Origin: Nothophaeocryptopus gaeumannii
Lineage: Eukaryota; Ascomycota; Dothideomycetes; Mycosphaerellales; Mycosphaerellaceae
Reading direction: 5' to 3'
Assembly: GCA_031771865.1 (NCBI GenBank)
Contig: JASISA010000001.1
Coordinates: 248,001-312,000 of the forward strand
DNA length: 64,000 bases
Below, in pieces: positions 11,134 to 22,942 of this stretch. The notes beneath the pieces were generated by a model. It did no database searches. It had not been told where the DNA came from and saw only the letters and a list, made by a program, of their open reading frames with translations. The translations under genes were made by a program, and so were the position numbers. Position 1 is the first letter of the stretch. The number at the start of each line of letters is the position of its first letter.

Positions 11134-11569
11134 GTTTACGATTTCTAGATCTATGAACAAACAATGGAAGTATGGGTGGTGAAGACGCGGCACATGCGGC
11201 GTGGTAGTAAGGGGGTATCCTACGATACATGTAGAGCAGGCTGCACACATGCCGAAGCAAGCATCTGCAGTGCTTCATCCATGTCAGCATCGGATGTCAC
11301 GAAGCCATCGGTGATAGTTCTTGCCAAGATCCACGGGCAAGGCAAAACGCTCTCCATTCCGGCTTGCTTTCAACTTCGGCGAGCAATAATATGAGATGGG
11401 GCATCCGACCAACACTACCTGAGGCAGTGACAAGGCGTAAGCGGATCATTGGTAGTAACACGAGTAAAGGAAGTCAAAGTCGCGTCGACCGTCGATGTAC
11501 GCCCGTGCACTGTAAGGGTTCCGCCCACGTGACGCACAGCCGCACGAGACGCACACTTTCGTAGATTTT
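11134..11569. other. FMO promoter region up to the edge of the RIP island
   Basis: Normal-composition DNA upstream of the FMO start. It contains a CACGTGACG element at about 11526. Composition changes abruptly at about 11570, where CpA and TpG almost vanish. Confidence 0.5.
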
Positions 11570-11667
11570 CAGCTATCTTTAGATAACAATATCTCTACAC
11601 AATATAGACTAAATTAAGTAAGCGATAGCTAATTTAAATAGTTAAGAAGAGCCTAATATTTCTACTA

Positions 11668-12932
11668 ACGTATTCTATAAGCGAGCTAGTTATAGAAGCG
11701 AGCTAGTTAATTTTCCTTAGTACGACTAACTTCTAAGTTAACCTACAATGTCTTAATAATACAATACGGAATTATCTAATTAAGAAGGTAGAATTGTTCT
11801 TACTCTCTCTACCTACTACTAGCGCTAATTTCGAAGCCTCCGAGGCGTAGCTATAGTATATAAGGAGGTAGATATACTATAAAATTAGAAGCTCTTAGTC
11901 TCTAAGAATAGATAGATAAACAATACGCTTAGTCTAGAGTAGTTAAAGTACTTTAATACGCATACAAAAGCGCGTTAGGTTAGTAGCTATAGGCTACTTA
12001 TCTTAGATAGCTATAAGAGTTATCTTAGCTAGAATTTTAAGGATTACTATTTAGAATACAAGATCTTAACGCTCTGTATACTAGCCTACTCGTCGCATAT
12101 CCTACAGCTACGAGATATAGTATATTTTACGCCTCTAAAGATAAAATACTCGTAACGCGTCTAGGACTTAGCGCGTTAACGCGTCTTCTATATTAATAAG
12201 GAAACATTTCTCCTAGCCTTTAAAGACGCGTTTTTTAACGTGTTTATAGAGTAGAACTACTAGAAGGCCTTTTAGGCGTTAGGATTAGTCCCTATTAACC
12301 CGTAGGTAGTTATTAACTACCTTAATATACGCCTACGTACTCTACTAGGACTACTACTATAAGAGATATTATAGTAGTCTAAGATACTAAGTAATTCGCA
12401 CGAGTTTAGGTTACAATCTAAGCTTGTTAGTAGCGCTATTAATCGATCTCCTACAATAGCCTAAAATACCTTATCCTAGCTTATAAAAGGTATAGAACTA
12501 ATACTTTATTAAGCTACTCTTCTATAAGCCTGTACTCGCGACCTTAAAGAGTAATTAGAAGTAGTAATAAAGCGAAAAGCGCGTAAAAGAAAGCACGTTT
12601 AGAAGGGTAGTATACTCGAGTATAGTATAGTAGTAGAATAGGTAGCTATAATTGCGTCTTTACTAGTAAATATATTAAAGAAGGCTCGTAGTAGTAGAGC
12701 CTTAGAAAGTATACTACTAGGTTAGCGTCGATATAGTAATTACGGAGGGACTAGACATAATACTCGCATATATTAGAATAATAGAGAAGGGTCTTCTAAA
12801 TGTAATAAGAGTATAATATTTATAGGTTCTCTATTTAATAGCAATAAAAATAAATAATCTATAATACGAGTTAGTCGTACTAAGGAAAATTGACTAGCTC
12901 GCTTCTATAACTAGCTCGCTTATAGAATACGT
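11668..12932 (+). mobile_element. Fot1/pogo-like DNA transposon, family 1 (internally deleted, RIPed)
   Basis: Bounded by near-perfect terminal inverted repeats of about 64 bp: ACGTATTCTATAAGCGAGC at 11668 and its complement ending at 12932, with TA target duplications at 11666-11667 and 12933-12934. The TIR holds two tandem copies of AAGCGAGCTAGTTA. Inside, the forward frame, read past RIP stops, shows the end of a DDE_1 (Fot1/pogo) transposase: the 'YSSHILQPRDIVYFTPLK' block, then 'KRKARKRKHVQKGS', and a C-terminal CCHC-like knuckle with cysteines mutated to tyrosine. At 1,265 bp it is shorter than the usual 1.8-2 kb; the N-terminal and catalytic-core part is missing compared with the copy at 22.9-24.5 kb. 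Confidence 0.85.
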
Positions 12933-14085
12933 TAGTAGGGACTATATATTAAAATAGTAGTAGAGAAGGGTAGAGCCTAAACGAAATCCCTCTAAAGGCT
13001 ATACAAGTCTATATAGGGAGTATCCTTCTAGAAGGTAAGATACCTTTATATAGTAGTAGTTAGACTAGTAATAATATATAGAGCTAAAGTATAGATAATA
13101 CTAGAGGGCGTACTAGGGTATAGGAAGGGAATTATAACCCTACTAGAAAGGATTTAGAACTAAGTACTTAGATATATCGCAGGAGTATATAAAAGTATCC
13201 TAGAAGGAATCCTCTAGAGGGAGACTGAGATACTACTACTATACCTATATACATAAGAAATTATAAGGTAATAGGTAGTTAAAACTAAAGACAATTCTAC
13301 TACTAAGTATATCTAGGAGAGATACAAGTAGATCTAAAGGGAGTATAGGAAAAGGAAACGCCTAGTATAGGTATAGGCCTAGAGGACTAGACAAGAGGAT
13401 ACTATAGTATTAGTAGAGGGCTAGGTAATAGATTAAATCCAATAGAGTAACCTAATATTAAAGGGATAGTAGATATACCTAACCTATAATAAGACATAGC
13501 TAACCTAACTAAAGAAGAGATATATAGCCTAATAAGGCTAGTAAGATAGAGAGAGGGGTAGAAAACTCTATAAGGGATAGTCTAGGCTATAGAGTATAAT
13601 AGTAATACTTATTAGGACCGAGTATATTAGATTGAATACATACCTTATAAGGAGAAGAGTCCTAGGTAAAACACTCGAATACATATATAAATATAGGGCC
13701 TAGATACTTAAATATATTATAATATTCTACTTAGAAAAACAAGAAGTAAGGGAGAGACTATTTTAAGACGCTAGATCGTTATGGCAAGAGATTACATAAA
13801 TAAGGAGAGGCCTTAATGTAGCTATAAGGTAGATAATTAAGGAGGGGATACTAGAATAGTTCTCGCTTATAAGGGAGGAGGAAGGATAAGAGTAAAAGGA
13901 CCTAGTAAGAGGAAGGAGCTATAGAGATCCTCTCTATATTTAAAGGATAAATAGAAGATAGTAGTAGGGATAGAATCCTATAAGATAGGAAGGAGTAGAA
14001 GGGTTTTATACTAACGGCTTTTACCTTTAAAGAACGAGTTCGAGATAGCTACTTGTCTATAGATAGAATAGTACAGCAATACAAG
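12933..14085 (+). mobile_element. RIPed remnant, probably the C-terminal end of a second LINE lineage
   Basis: Near 13150 the forward frame reads 'VLRYIAGVYKS' followed by a leucine/proline-type segment. This matches the conserved stretch after the reverse transcriptase and before RNase H in fungal Tad1-type LINEs (consensus like LR.I.GA.R.TP...L). Several hundred bases of stop-riddled downstream frame follow. The sequence is not the same as the LINE at 26.8 kb. Assignment is by motif only; the rest could be unrelated repeat DNA. Confidence 0.35.
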
Positions 14086-14651
14086 AATATTATTATTATT
14101 ATATTCTTCTCTTAATTATAAATCGCCTTATAAAGATAGATATAATAAGAGACCCAACTTATCTTATATATGGATTCTTAGGTCTATAGCTTATTATAAG
14201 CGCCCTATATCTAAGAAATTAGAAGATAAAGCTATTAAGGCTATCTTACTAGGTTATAACGACGCTAAATAATATAAACTATTAGATCTAGAATCTAATA
14301 GAGTCGTTTAGGCAAGGGATATTACTATACTAGAAGGATAATATCTAGCTAATAAATTAGCTAAAAAGACTCTCTTATTTAAGAATCTAATAATACTCTA
14401 GATACTAATCTAGGAGTAAGAATAGAATCTATAGATTCTCTAGATATCTCTAGAGAAAGTTAAAGAACTAGTAAGACTAGTAAATCTAATACTATAGATT
14501 CTAATTCTCTAGAAATCTCTAGAGAAAGTAAAACATTATCTACTCCTACGCTTAGTAATAGAGAGGGCTCTCTAGAACCTCCTTATAAGTCTAGGAGACC
14601 TAGTCTAGAGGATAGTCCTACTAGGTAATTAGGAGAAGAAAATAATAGTAA

Positions 14652-14683
<32 letters not shown>

Positions 14684-15347
14684 GTCGTACTTTAGAAGAC
14701 GATAGCCTACCTAATGAATTAAGACTAATAGCGTTCGAAAATGTGCTATTAGCTAATAATAACTACGAAAATCCAACGTCCTATAAGGAGGCTATAAATA
14801 GTCCTAATTCTAAAGATTAGTAAGACTCTATATTCTTAGAAATTAAGGACTTAGAAAAGCTAAATATATAGACTTTAGTAGACCTACCTAAAGATAGAAA
14901 AGTATTAAAAGGACATTAGGTATATAAGATAAAACGCGACCCTTATAGTAACTTTATTAAGTTTAAAAGCTAATAGGTAGTTAAAGGTTTAAAACAAGTG
15001 TTAGGTATTAATTTCGATAAAACCTTTAGTAATACTTATAGGCCTAAAACTTAGAGATTTTTATTCTATAAGGCTGCCTATTTAGATTAGGAAATAGAGT
15101 AATAGGACGTTAAACTAGCGTTCCCTAATAGCCCTATAGATAAAGAAATTTATATAGAGTAGCCTATAGAGTTCGAAAAAGATAATACTAAAGTATTCGA
15201 CTAAATACTATACTATATAGCTTAAAACAAGCTACTAGATAATAGTATTTATACCTAAAATCCTTACTAGCTAGATATAGCTTTAAACCTTTAAAGGAAG
15301 ATAAGGCTACGTTTATATTTTATAAGTAGTATACCTAGGCCTACCTA
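14086..15347 (+). mobile_element. Ty1/Copia retrotransposon pol remnant (integrase end and reverse transcriptase), RIPed
   Basis: Forward frames read through stops show, first, the end of a Copia integrase: 'KLEDKAIKAILLGYNDAKQY' and then a 'DITILEGQY' block at 14220-14350. Next come Copia reverse-transcriptase signatures: 'LVDLPKDRKVLKGHQVYKIK', 'VVKGLKQVLGINFDKTFS' and 'DVKLAFPNSPIDKEIYIEQP' at about 14860-15170. LTRs, gag and RNase H were not found. The element is cut at about 15347 by the LINE copy. An AAT microsatellite (about 14653-14683) lies between the two blocks. Confidence 0.75.
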
Positions 15348-18146
15348 TCTAGTAGCTAAGATAAGTTCCCTTCTACTCTCTCGCATGTTTGTATAGTAGG
15401 CAAGGTAGTGTCGAGCTATCCCTCTATCTCCACATTCGTAGTAGGGGCTAGTATCGGGTACCCTAACCTTGTAGAGGAAGTGAGGAAGGCCAATTGTCTC
15501 TAACCGTATCTGGAACACTATCGCGGCCTAGGCTTTACTAAGCCCTCGATAAAGCTCCTAGGTATTGGTGTTCTATAGGGTCCTAAACGCGAGTAGGAGG
15601 ATTCCTTCGCGCCTAGTATTATCCTACTTCTATAACTCGTCCCGCTTATACTAGCCCTGGAGGATAGTCCATGTTGCTTTCCGAGTCTTCTTTGGATCTA
15701 CTCTATCTATGTAAGAGAGCTAGGACCGTAGGATAGTAGCCTACTCGTCTATCTACTCTAGTAGCGAGCTGTATAGTTTTCTTAGGCGTCTACTATATGC
15801 CCTAAGTTGTCCGTACTTTAGTAGGATCCGCCCCTTTAGCTCTTATATAGCCTAGTATATATCCGGCCTCTACCTCTACGTAGCTATTATAGCTATAGTA
15901 GTTCTCTTCCTATACTCGGTAATGTCTTCGATCTAGAGCTCTTTATATAATAGTCGCGTTAGTATAGCTCGGTAGGCCCTAAGGATTATCCGTAGGAATC
16001 TATTCTATATTACCCGTAGCTTTTATTAGAGTATTTTTAAGATTCTAGTCTCCTTTCCTACTATCTATACCTCGCTCCCGTGCATTACTACTAGCCTAAT
16101 TATTAAGATATATAGCTTATAGGCTATCTCTACTATAGCGCCCTACGTAGTAGTTGTAATCCGTCGTAGTATAGCTTCTAGCCGTTTTACTTTTATAAGG
16201 GTATTCTCTATCTATACGTGCTACTTGAGTATCTTATTAAAGATTACTCCTAGGACCCTTATTGTATCCTCTAGGCTACTCTAGAGCGATAGGATATTAG
16301 GTATTCTCTAGGATTCGGATATGCTCCTTATACCCCTTATAAAGTACATAACTTTGTATTTCTTAGAGGCGAACTTAGCTCTATATCTTAAGGCCTATTG
16401 TAGATAGCTATTATAGTCCTTTTCTAGTACCTCGTATATACCTCTTGTCGAATTTAATACTATAATAAGGTATGTATTATCTATAAACCTAACTACTTCG
16501 GTATATTCTATTCCTTCTAGAAGGGAGGCTATAAAGAAGAGGAATAGGATAGGTAAGATAGTACTTCCTTATAGGATTCCGTATACTACTCGTACTACTA
16601 GTAACTCGTATCCGGGGATAGCGATTATTATCTCTCTATCCTTTAGGAATAACGCTATAAAAGCTATAATCTAGTATAGAATCCTCCTGTACTATAGGTT
16701 ATGGATTAACCGTTCGTAATTAACTTTATTAAACGCTTCTATTATGTTAAGTAATAATACCGAGGCTACCTTACCTTTCTTCTACGTAGTCTAAACGCTT
16801 TAAAGGATATACTATAGTACGTCTCTAGTCGATCTACCCGCTTACGCTATTTAGTTTTAAGGAAGTAACTTATATTCCCGTATAGCCTGTCCTATTTTCC
16901 GTGCAACTATTGCTTCTAGTATCTTACTAATGCACGATAGAAGGGTAATAGGCCTCTATCCCTTTAGAGTAGATAAGTCTTTACCCGCCTTCTATAGCAT
17001 AATCGTCCTAGCTTTCCGAAACTAGGCTAGGTAGTAGCTAATTGAAATACACTATTAGAAGATACGTTAGAGAATAGGGAGTAGCTAAGCTAGGTACTTC
17101 TTAATACATCTATTTAGTATCTCGTCGAGGCCGGGAGCCTTATCGTTCGGTAGTCTTTAGACTACTTTTCGTACCTCCTCTTCTATAATTTCGTATACTA
17201 TATTAATAGGTTCTAGGTATATAGTACTCTCGATATCTAATATGTCTACGGGCTCTAGTATTAGGAAAAGGGCTATCTGTAGAATCTCTATTTTCGTACT
17301 ATCCGTCGTGAACTAATCGTTATTGTATATTAGTATAGGTATCTAGGGAGGTCGAATAGGGCTATCGCTATTCTTTGCCTACGTAGCTAGCTTCTATATT
17401 CCCTATAGCTCGCTAGCGGTTTTGTGAACTACGGTCCTCTACTATTTCCTTTTCTCTATCTAGATAGTTCTCTTTTTCTCCTAGTTTCGTACCCTCTACT
17501 CCTTCTAGTACTCCTCGCTCCCTATCTATTATACATGCCGTCTTGCCTACCGAGCCTCCTAAATCGTATATAGTACTACTAGCACACTCCTTGGATCTAG
17601 TAGCCGATATGTTTTACGCCGGACAACAAGGTCCCTTGTCTTTTATAGAGTATTACTAAGATTACTTATAGTACTATCTATATCCTCCTTTATTGTTATC
17701 CCTTCGGCTATAGGTAGGAGCTTTTAGAGCGTCTCTCTAAACTCCTCCTAGTTAGTGTCCTTCTATATCTATCTTGTTCTCGTCTCCTCCTATATCCCTA
17801 TATTAATAGTTATCTCTATACTAATATAATTAGAGTTAATATCTTCCTTACCTAGCTAATATACTATTATCCTCTTTAATATCTCCTCTATTGCAAGAGT
17901 AAGGTCTATCGTCGTCCTAGTTTAGGACTATAGTATCTTTCTCTAGGTAGCAAGGCCTAGGGGTATCGCTAGGTATAGCGTGTCTCGATACGCCTCTCGT
18001 AGCTCTCTTACTCTAAGATCCTCCTATAGTACTAACGGTCCTCCCTACTAACGGTAGTAAAGATTAAAGTCTCTAACTAGAACGTGTTCTCCCGGTTCCT
18101 TAATACCTTCTAAAAGCTCCTCTACTATAAGCCTCGTATCCTAGTT
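15348..18146 (-). mobile_element. RIPed LINE copy, 3' portion, antisense
   Basis: Colinear over its whole length with 27118-29911 of the intact LINE (2,799 versus about 2,794 bp) and in the same orientation. Differences are overwhelmingly C-to-T in CpA context and the complement. It covers most of the reverse transcriptase, the CCHC-like tail and the second half of the endonuclease. The extreme 3' end equivalent to 26738-27117 is absent. At 18146 it meets the 5' portion in opposite orientation. Confidence 0.88.
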
Positions 18147-20911
18147 CCTTAGAATATACGGAACCTATTAAGGTAATACACGTATCCAAAGCACGGCTAT
18201 ACGCCGCTATTAGCGGGTACGTAGTTAGCGCTCGAAAATACTAATTCTTAGTATTAGAAGAAGAGAATTCTCTACTAAGTATAGCTAGTGTACAAGGCTA
18301 TACTACCTTAGGTATAGACAATAGACTAGAGCTATTTCAAGAGGTTACTAAAGAAACTACTATAGGTAGAGATATAGGGAGTATTAATCTAGCTTCCTAC
18401 CTAACCTCCTAAGAGAAGGGGTATAGAGAGAAGAATATAGTAGTAAACAAGAACTAGTAGAGTCCCCTCTTACCTTAGGAGGCCCTAAAAGAGATTTAGA
18501 ATAAGGTAGCCAAACTAATACATTAGAGTTAATACTCCTCCCTCTAACTAGAGAGGGTAATCTAGATAATTCTAGATATAATTTACTTAACTATAGCGCG
18601 GACTACGAAGCGTACTAACTAGGAAGCTGCTCTAGAATCTATCTAACGGAGTATTATATAGATTTAGAGGAAGATAGAGTAGAGTCTAGGACTAAAGATA
18701 ACCTAGGCTATAGTCGTAGCCTAATAGCTAGCCTAGCTATCTAGTATTAAAGTACAAAGAGCTACGTACTCCCTTAAGATTCACGTAGACAACAAAGCGA
18801 CTAGGGCTAAGCTTAGGGATACTAAAGCTACCCGGATTGTTTCGCGTTTTACTATAGAAGGAGGGAACTAGGTATATGTAGTCGTAGTTAAGAAGGTCCC
18901 TAATAGACTAGTTCTTACGACTATAGACCCTATAGTAAGGAACCGAATGGAAGGCCGAGGCAAGGTCTTGAAGGAGGTAAGAATAGCCTAGAAAACCTTC
19001 CTAGTCCAAGTCTACTTTATTATAGTTGTAGGAAACGACCTTACTACATAGTAGATCTAGTTAATTAAGGAAGATAACAAGTAGCTAATACCCGGAATCC
19101 AAGTATAGAATACCTAGTAGAAGGGCTAGAAAGCTATAGTAATAGGAATAAAGAAATAGAGTACTCTAGTAGTCGAACTAAAGATAGTAGAAGCTACTAG
19201 AGCTATAGTAGAGAAGGGCATTATTATCTCTAGAGTACTCCACGATACTAAAGAATAGGACTACTAATAGATAATAATATAGTACTTTAACTACTAAAGA
19301 TATAGCTATATTAGTATAAGGTATACAAATAGTATAGTATGTGCAAGGTATAGAGGAAGCTATAATATAAGAGAATATACGTATAAGAAGCTTATAGAGA
19401 TAGACCGATTAAAGTATAGCAAATACGGAAACTATAGTTAGAACTACCTAGCTTAGTACTATATATACTTAAAGAGACAAGTAATTAAGAACAAGATTTA
19501 GAGTATAAAGAAGATAGGGGCAAGCTATATAGCTAAGCTAACCTATAGTACTCCTAGCTCTACTTCTCCTCTACCTTCCCCTCCTCTATAGTAAGGAGCG
19601 AATAGGGAGGGAGAGGACTAAATAGCTACCTAGATAAGCCGCGAATATGTCCTAGGTAGGAGGCTAATAGGAATAGTAGTAGAGAAGCGAATACTATAGA
19701 GGTTTAGGAGGCTAGTTAGGGTAGTAAATAGGGCTAAGACTATTATACTAGAGTAAGGACAAGGGTTAATCTAACGAGTAATACAGTAGGATTAACTACT
19801 AGCTAGTACCTAATAAATACATATCCGATACTAAGTATACTATAGGCAAACGTACGGAAATTATAGGCTACCTACTAGTAGTTACTCGATAATAGCTAGA
19901 AAGATATTCTCGCTATCTAGGAGCTATATACTAACCTAAGTAATAGAAGAATAGTTATATATCCGAAGTACTATACTATTATAGAGGAAGATAAAGATAG
20001 GAGGGTCGTATTCTACGTCTATAAGAAGTATAGCCTATCCGAATAGTCGTACCGGATTATAAGTAATTAGAAGATCCTAATCTTACTATAAATAATAATA
20101 GGAACTATATACCTCTATAATATCTATAACTAGGATACGAGGCTTGAAGTAGAGGAGCTTTTCGAAGGTATTAAGGAACCGGGAGAACACGTTCTAGTTA
20201 GAGACTTTAATCTTTACTACCGTTAGTAGGGAGGACCGTTAGTACTATAGGAGGATCTTAGAGTAAGAGAGCTACGAGAGGCGTATCGAGATACGCTATA
20301 CCTAGCGATACCCCTAGGCCTTACTACCTAGAGAAAGATACTATAGTCCTAAACTAGGACGACGATAGACCTTACTCTTGCAATAGAGGAGATATTAAAG
20401 AGGATAATAGTATATTAGCTAGGTAAGGAAGATATTAACTCTAATTATATTAGTATAGAGATAACTATTAATATAGGGATATAGGAGGAGACGAGAACAA
20501 GATAGATATAGAAGGATACTAACTAGGAGGAGTTTAGAGAGATACTCTAAAAGCTCCTACCTATAGCTAAAGGGATAATAATAAAGGAGGATATAGATAG
20601 TACTATAAGTAATCTTAGTAATACTCTATAAAAGACAAGAGACCTTGTTGTCTAGCGTAAAACATATTAGCTACTAGATCCAAGGAGTATACTAGTAGTA
20701 CTATATGCGATTTAGGAGGCTTAGTAGGTAAGATAGTATGCATAATAGATAGGGAGCGAGGAGTACTAGAAGGAGTAGAGGGCATGAAACTAGGAGAAAA
20801 AGAGAGCTATCTAGATAGAGAAAAGGAAATAGTAGAGGACCGTAGTTCACAAAACCGCTAGCGAGCTATAGGGAATATAGAAGCTAGCTAAGTAGGTAAA
20901 GAATAGCGATA
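18147..20911 (+). mobile_element. RIPed LINE copy, 5' portion, inverted (sense on +)
   Basis: Reverse complement of 29132-31903 of the intact LINE (2,765 versus 2,772 bp), heavily RIPed. It contains ORF1 with the zinc-knuckle region, the ORF1/ORF2 junction and the endonuclease start. It begins essentially at the element's 5' end and stops internally at 20911, where a Fot1-family terminal repeat starts. About 780 bp (29132-29911 equivalent) are present both here and in the adjacent antisense piece. Confidence 0.88.
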
Positions 20912-21427
20912 ACGTAATCGGTAGGGAAGCTACGTAGGTAGGGAAGCTATGCACGGATTTCTAACCTACTACCTTTTAATTCAACTTACGTAGCCGTACT
21001 ACAATGTAGTCTAAATCTAAGTCGCTAAATATATTCTTAAGTACTTCAACTTCCTACTCCTTAATTTCTATAGCTATAGGTTGTGTATAGTACTACTTGC
21101 GTAAAGTTTTATCTACTATTACCCTCTCTACCTCGTAGGCTATCTCTAGTACTTCTTAGGTACTAAACATAAACTTGCCCTTTAATACGACTCGCTTGCC
21201 TATATTTCGTTTCTTCTAGGTCTAAAGTAGCTCCCTCTACTTTATTAGCTCTATACAAAGTATAGTATTCATACTATATAACGCTTCTAAAGCCTAAGTT
21301 AGTTAAGAGATATAGCGCTTAACTAGCATTAGGAGGTTAGTAGTACTCTAAATAGTAGTAAGATATAACGCATTTGCCTTACGTAGCTCTATGCTATCTA
21401 GAGGATTATTCTAAAGTAGCGAGAGGT
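20912..21427 (-). mobile_element. Terminal fragment of Fot1/pogo family 2
   Basis: Starts directly after a TA with the family 2 terminal repeat (ACGTAATCGGTAGGGAAGC) and runs as the reverse complement of about 26020-26519, that is, the C-terminal end of the family 2 transposase plus its TIR. Homology stops at about 21427. Only one terminus is present, so it is a truncated or rearranged copy that landed in the LINE. Confidence 0.8.
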
Positions 21428-22942
21428 TTCTCCTATTAGGTCTCTCTAAGTAAAGTCTATAGGAATAAGTATAATACTAGGACTTTTCTTCCTCTTCTAG
21501 CTAAGATTCCTCTCTTCTTAGATCGAGCTCTTTCCCTAGCTATAACGCGTATAGCGTTGCGCCCTACTAGTAGTATCTTGTAGAGAAGATCTAAGTAGGT
21601 TTATAACTCCTCTTAAACCTAGGTCGTATAGCGAATCCGGAGGTAGTAAGAGGTCGGTTATAGTCTCTAAAGCGTTATTAGCTAAGGGTATACCTATACC
21701 TTGCAATATCCTCTCCTAACGTAATGTATCTAGTATAAACTATTCTCTATATTCGTAAGCTCTTCTTAGAAAAGGTTAGTAAGACCTCCTACTAGGCTCG
21801 TATACGCTTTATCTATTTAGTCTCTAAAGTATTATAGACTAGGAACGGATCCTATAGCTACGTCCTTACTAGCTTCTATATATATTCGCCTAACTAGCTT
21901 CTAAGCTCTTTCTCTTCTATATCCTAGCTATAGGTAGGCTAGTCGGACTTTACCTAGCTCTAATAACTAGTGTGTTTTTCTATAGTATTCCCTATATAAA
22001 GGGTCTAAATACCCTAACTAGGTAGATAGATAGGGTTGTCTAATCTTTATATAGGCGATAGGTTCTATAGCCTAAGCGTGTAGTCCCTAGCTAATATCCT
22101 AGGAGCCTAGAGCTCCCTCTAGACTACCTTATATACGTGTCTTCTTAAGTAGTAGACTCTATTCGCTACGAGTTACTCCCTCGACTAGGGCTCGCTCTAT
22201 CCCTTTTATAGCTATAGTAGAGCTAGTCTATCCCTTTTAAAGCTATAGATAAGACTCTTGTCCTTAAGCCCTTCTTTCTTAGTACCCTAGCTAGTACTAC
22301 TAGCTCGTATAGTTACAAGTCCTTCTTCTAGGCTCTTAGACTATAATAGTAAACCTAGGCTTATAACCTATTAAGTATTAACGTCTCGCGAGGTATACAA
22401 TAGAGGAAGCTAAGGGACCGACCTATCTATAATAGAATCGATAAGGAGAAAACTATCTAAAACTAAAGCTAGAAGTACAAATCCCTACGCTAAGAAGTAC
22501 GCTTACCTTAGGTATAATTAGGCTAACTATCTACTTAGTACCCTAAGATACTAATTCTTAACAAGGAATATATAATCTATAAGGATAGATTATATAGTAT
22601 AGTACCTTCTAGAATACTATCTAGAGACTATATAAGACTCTAGAAAGTCTCTATACTAAGTAGTAGAACTAAGATAACTAAGAAGACTAATAACTACTAT
22701 CTTCTATAACTACTCTACTCTCTCTTTATAATTATCTAAGCTCTAAGAAAACGCTAAGAAATTACTTAAATATCTCTAAATATCTCTAATTTAAAGTAGC
22801 TTTCCTATAACTAAAAATCGACCTTCTAATAATAATAAATATAGCTAATTAGATACTTTCTATAATAATAGCTATCTCTTTTATAGTATAGATATAAACT
22901 TAGTCTAATATAAGAGTAAGGGCTACTTTTACTTTAAATATA
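21428..22942. repeat. RIPed segment of unidentified origin
   Basis: About 1.5 kb with the RIP signature but no match to the other elements in this window. On the minus strand, reading past stops between about 22300 and 21450, there is a long protein-like stretch rich in Arg, Leu and Gln without a signature I can name. The 22430-22870 part is AT-rich and non-coding looking, possibly a long terminal repeat or 3' region. No terminal inverted repeat or target duplication was recognised. Confidence 0.4.

Noticed and set aside
12361..12400. Repeated short words in the island suggesting a CRISPR-like or satellite array
   Set aside because: The repetition is dispersed TpA-rich texture created by RIP, with no regular unit or spacing.
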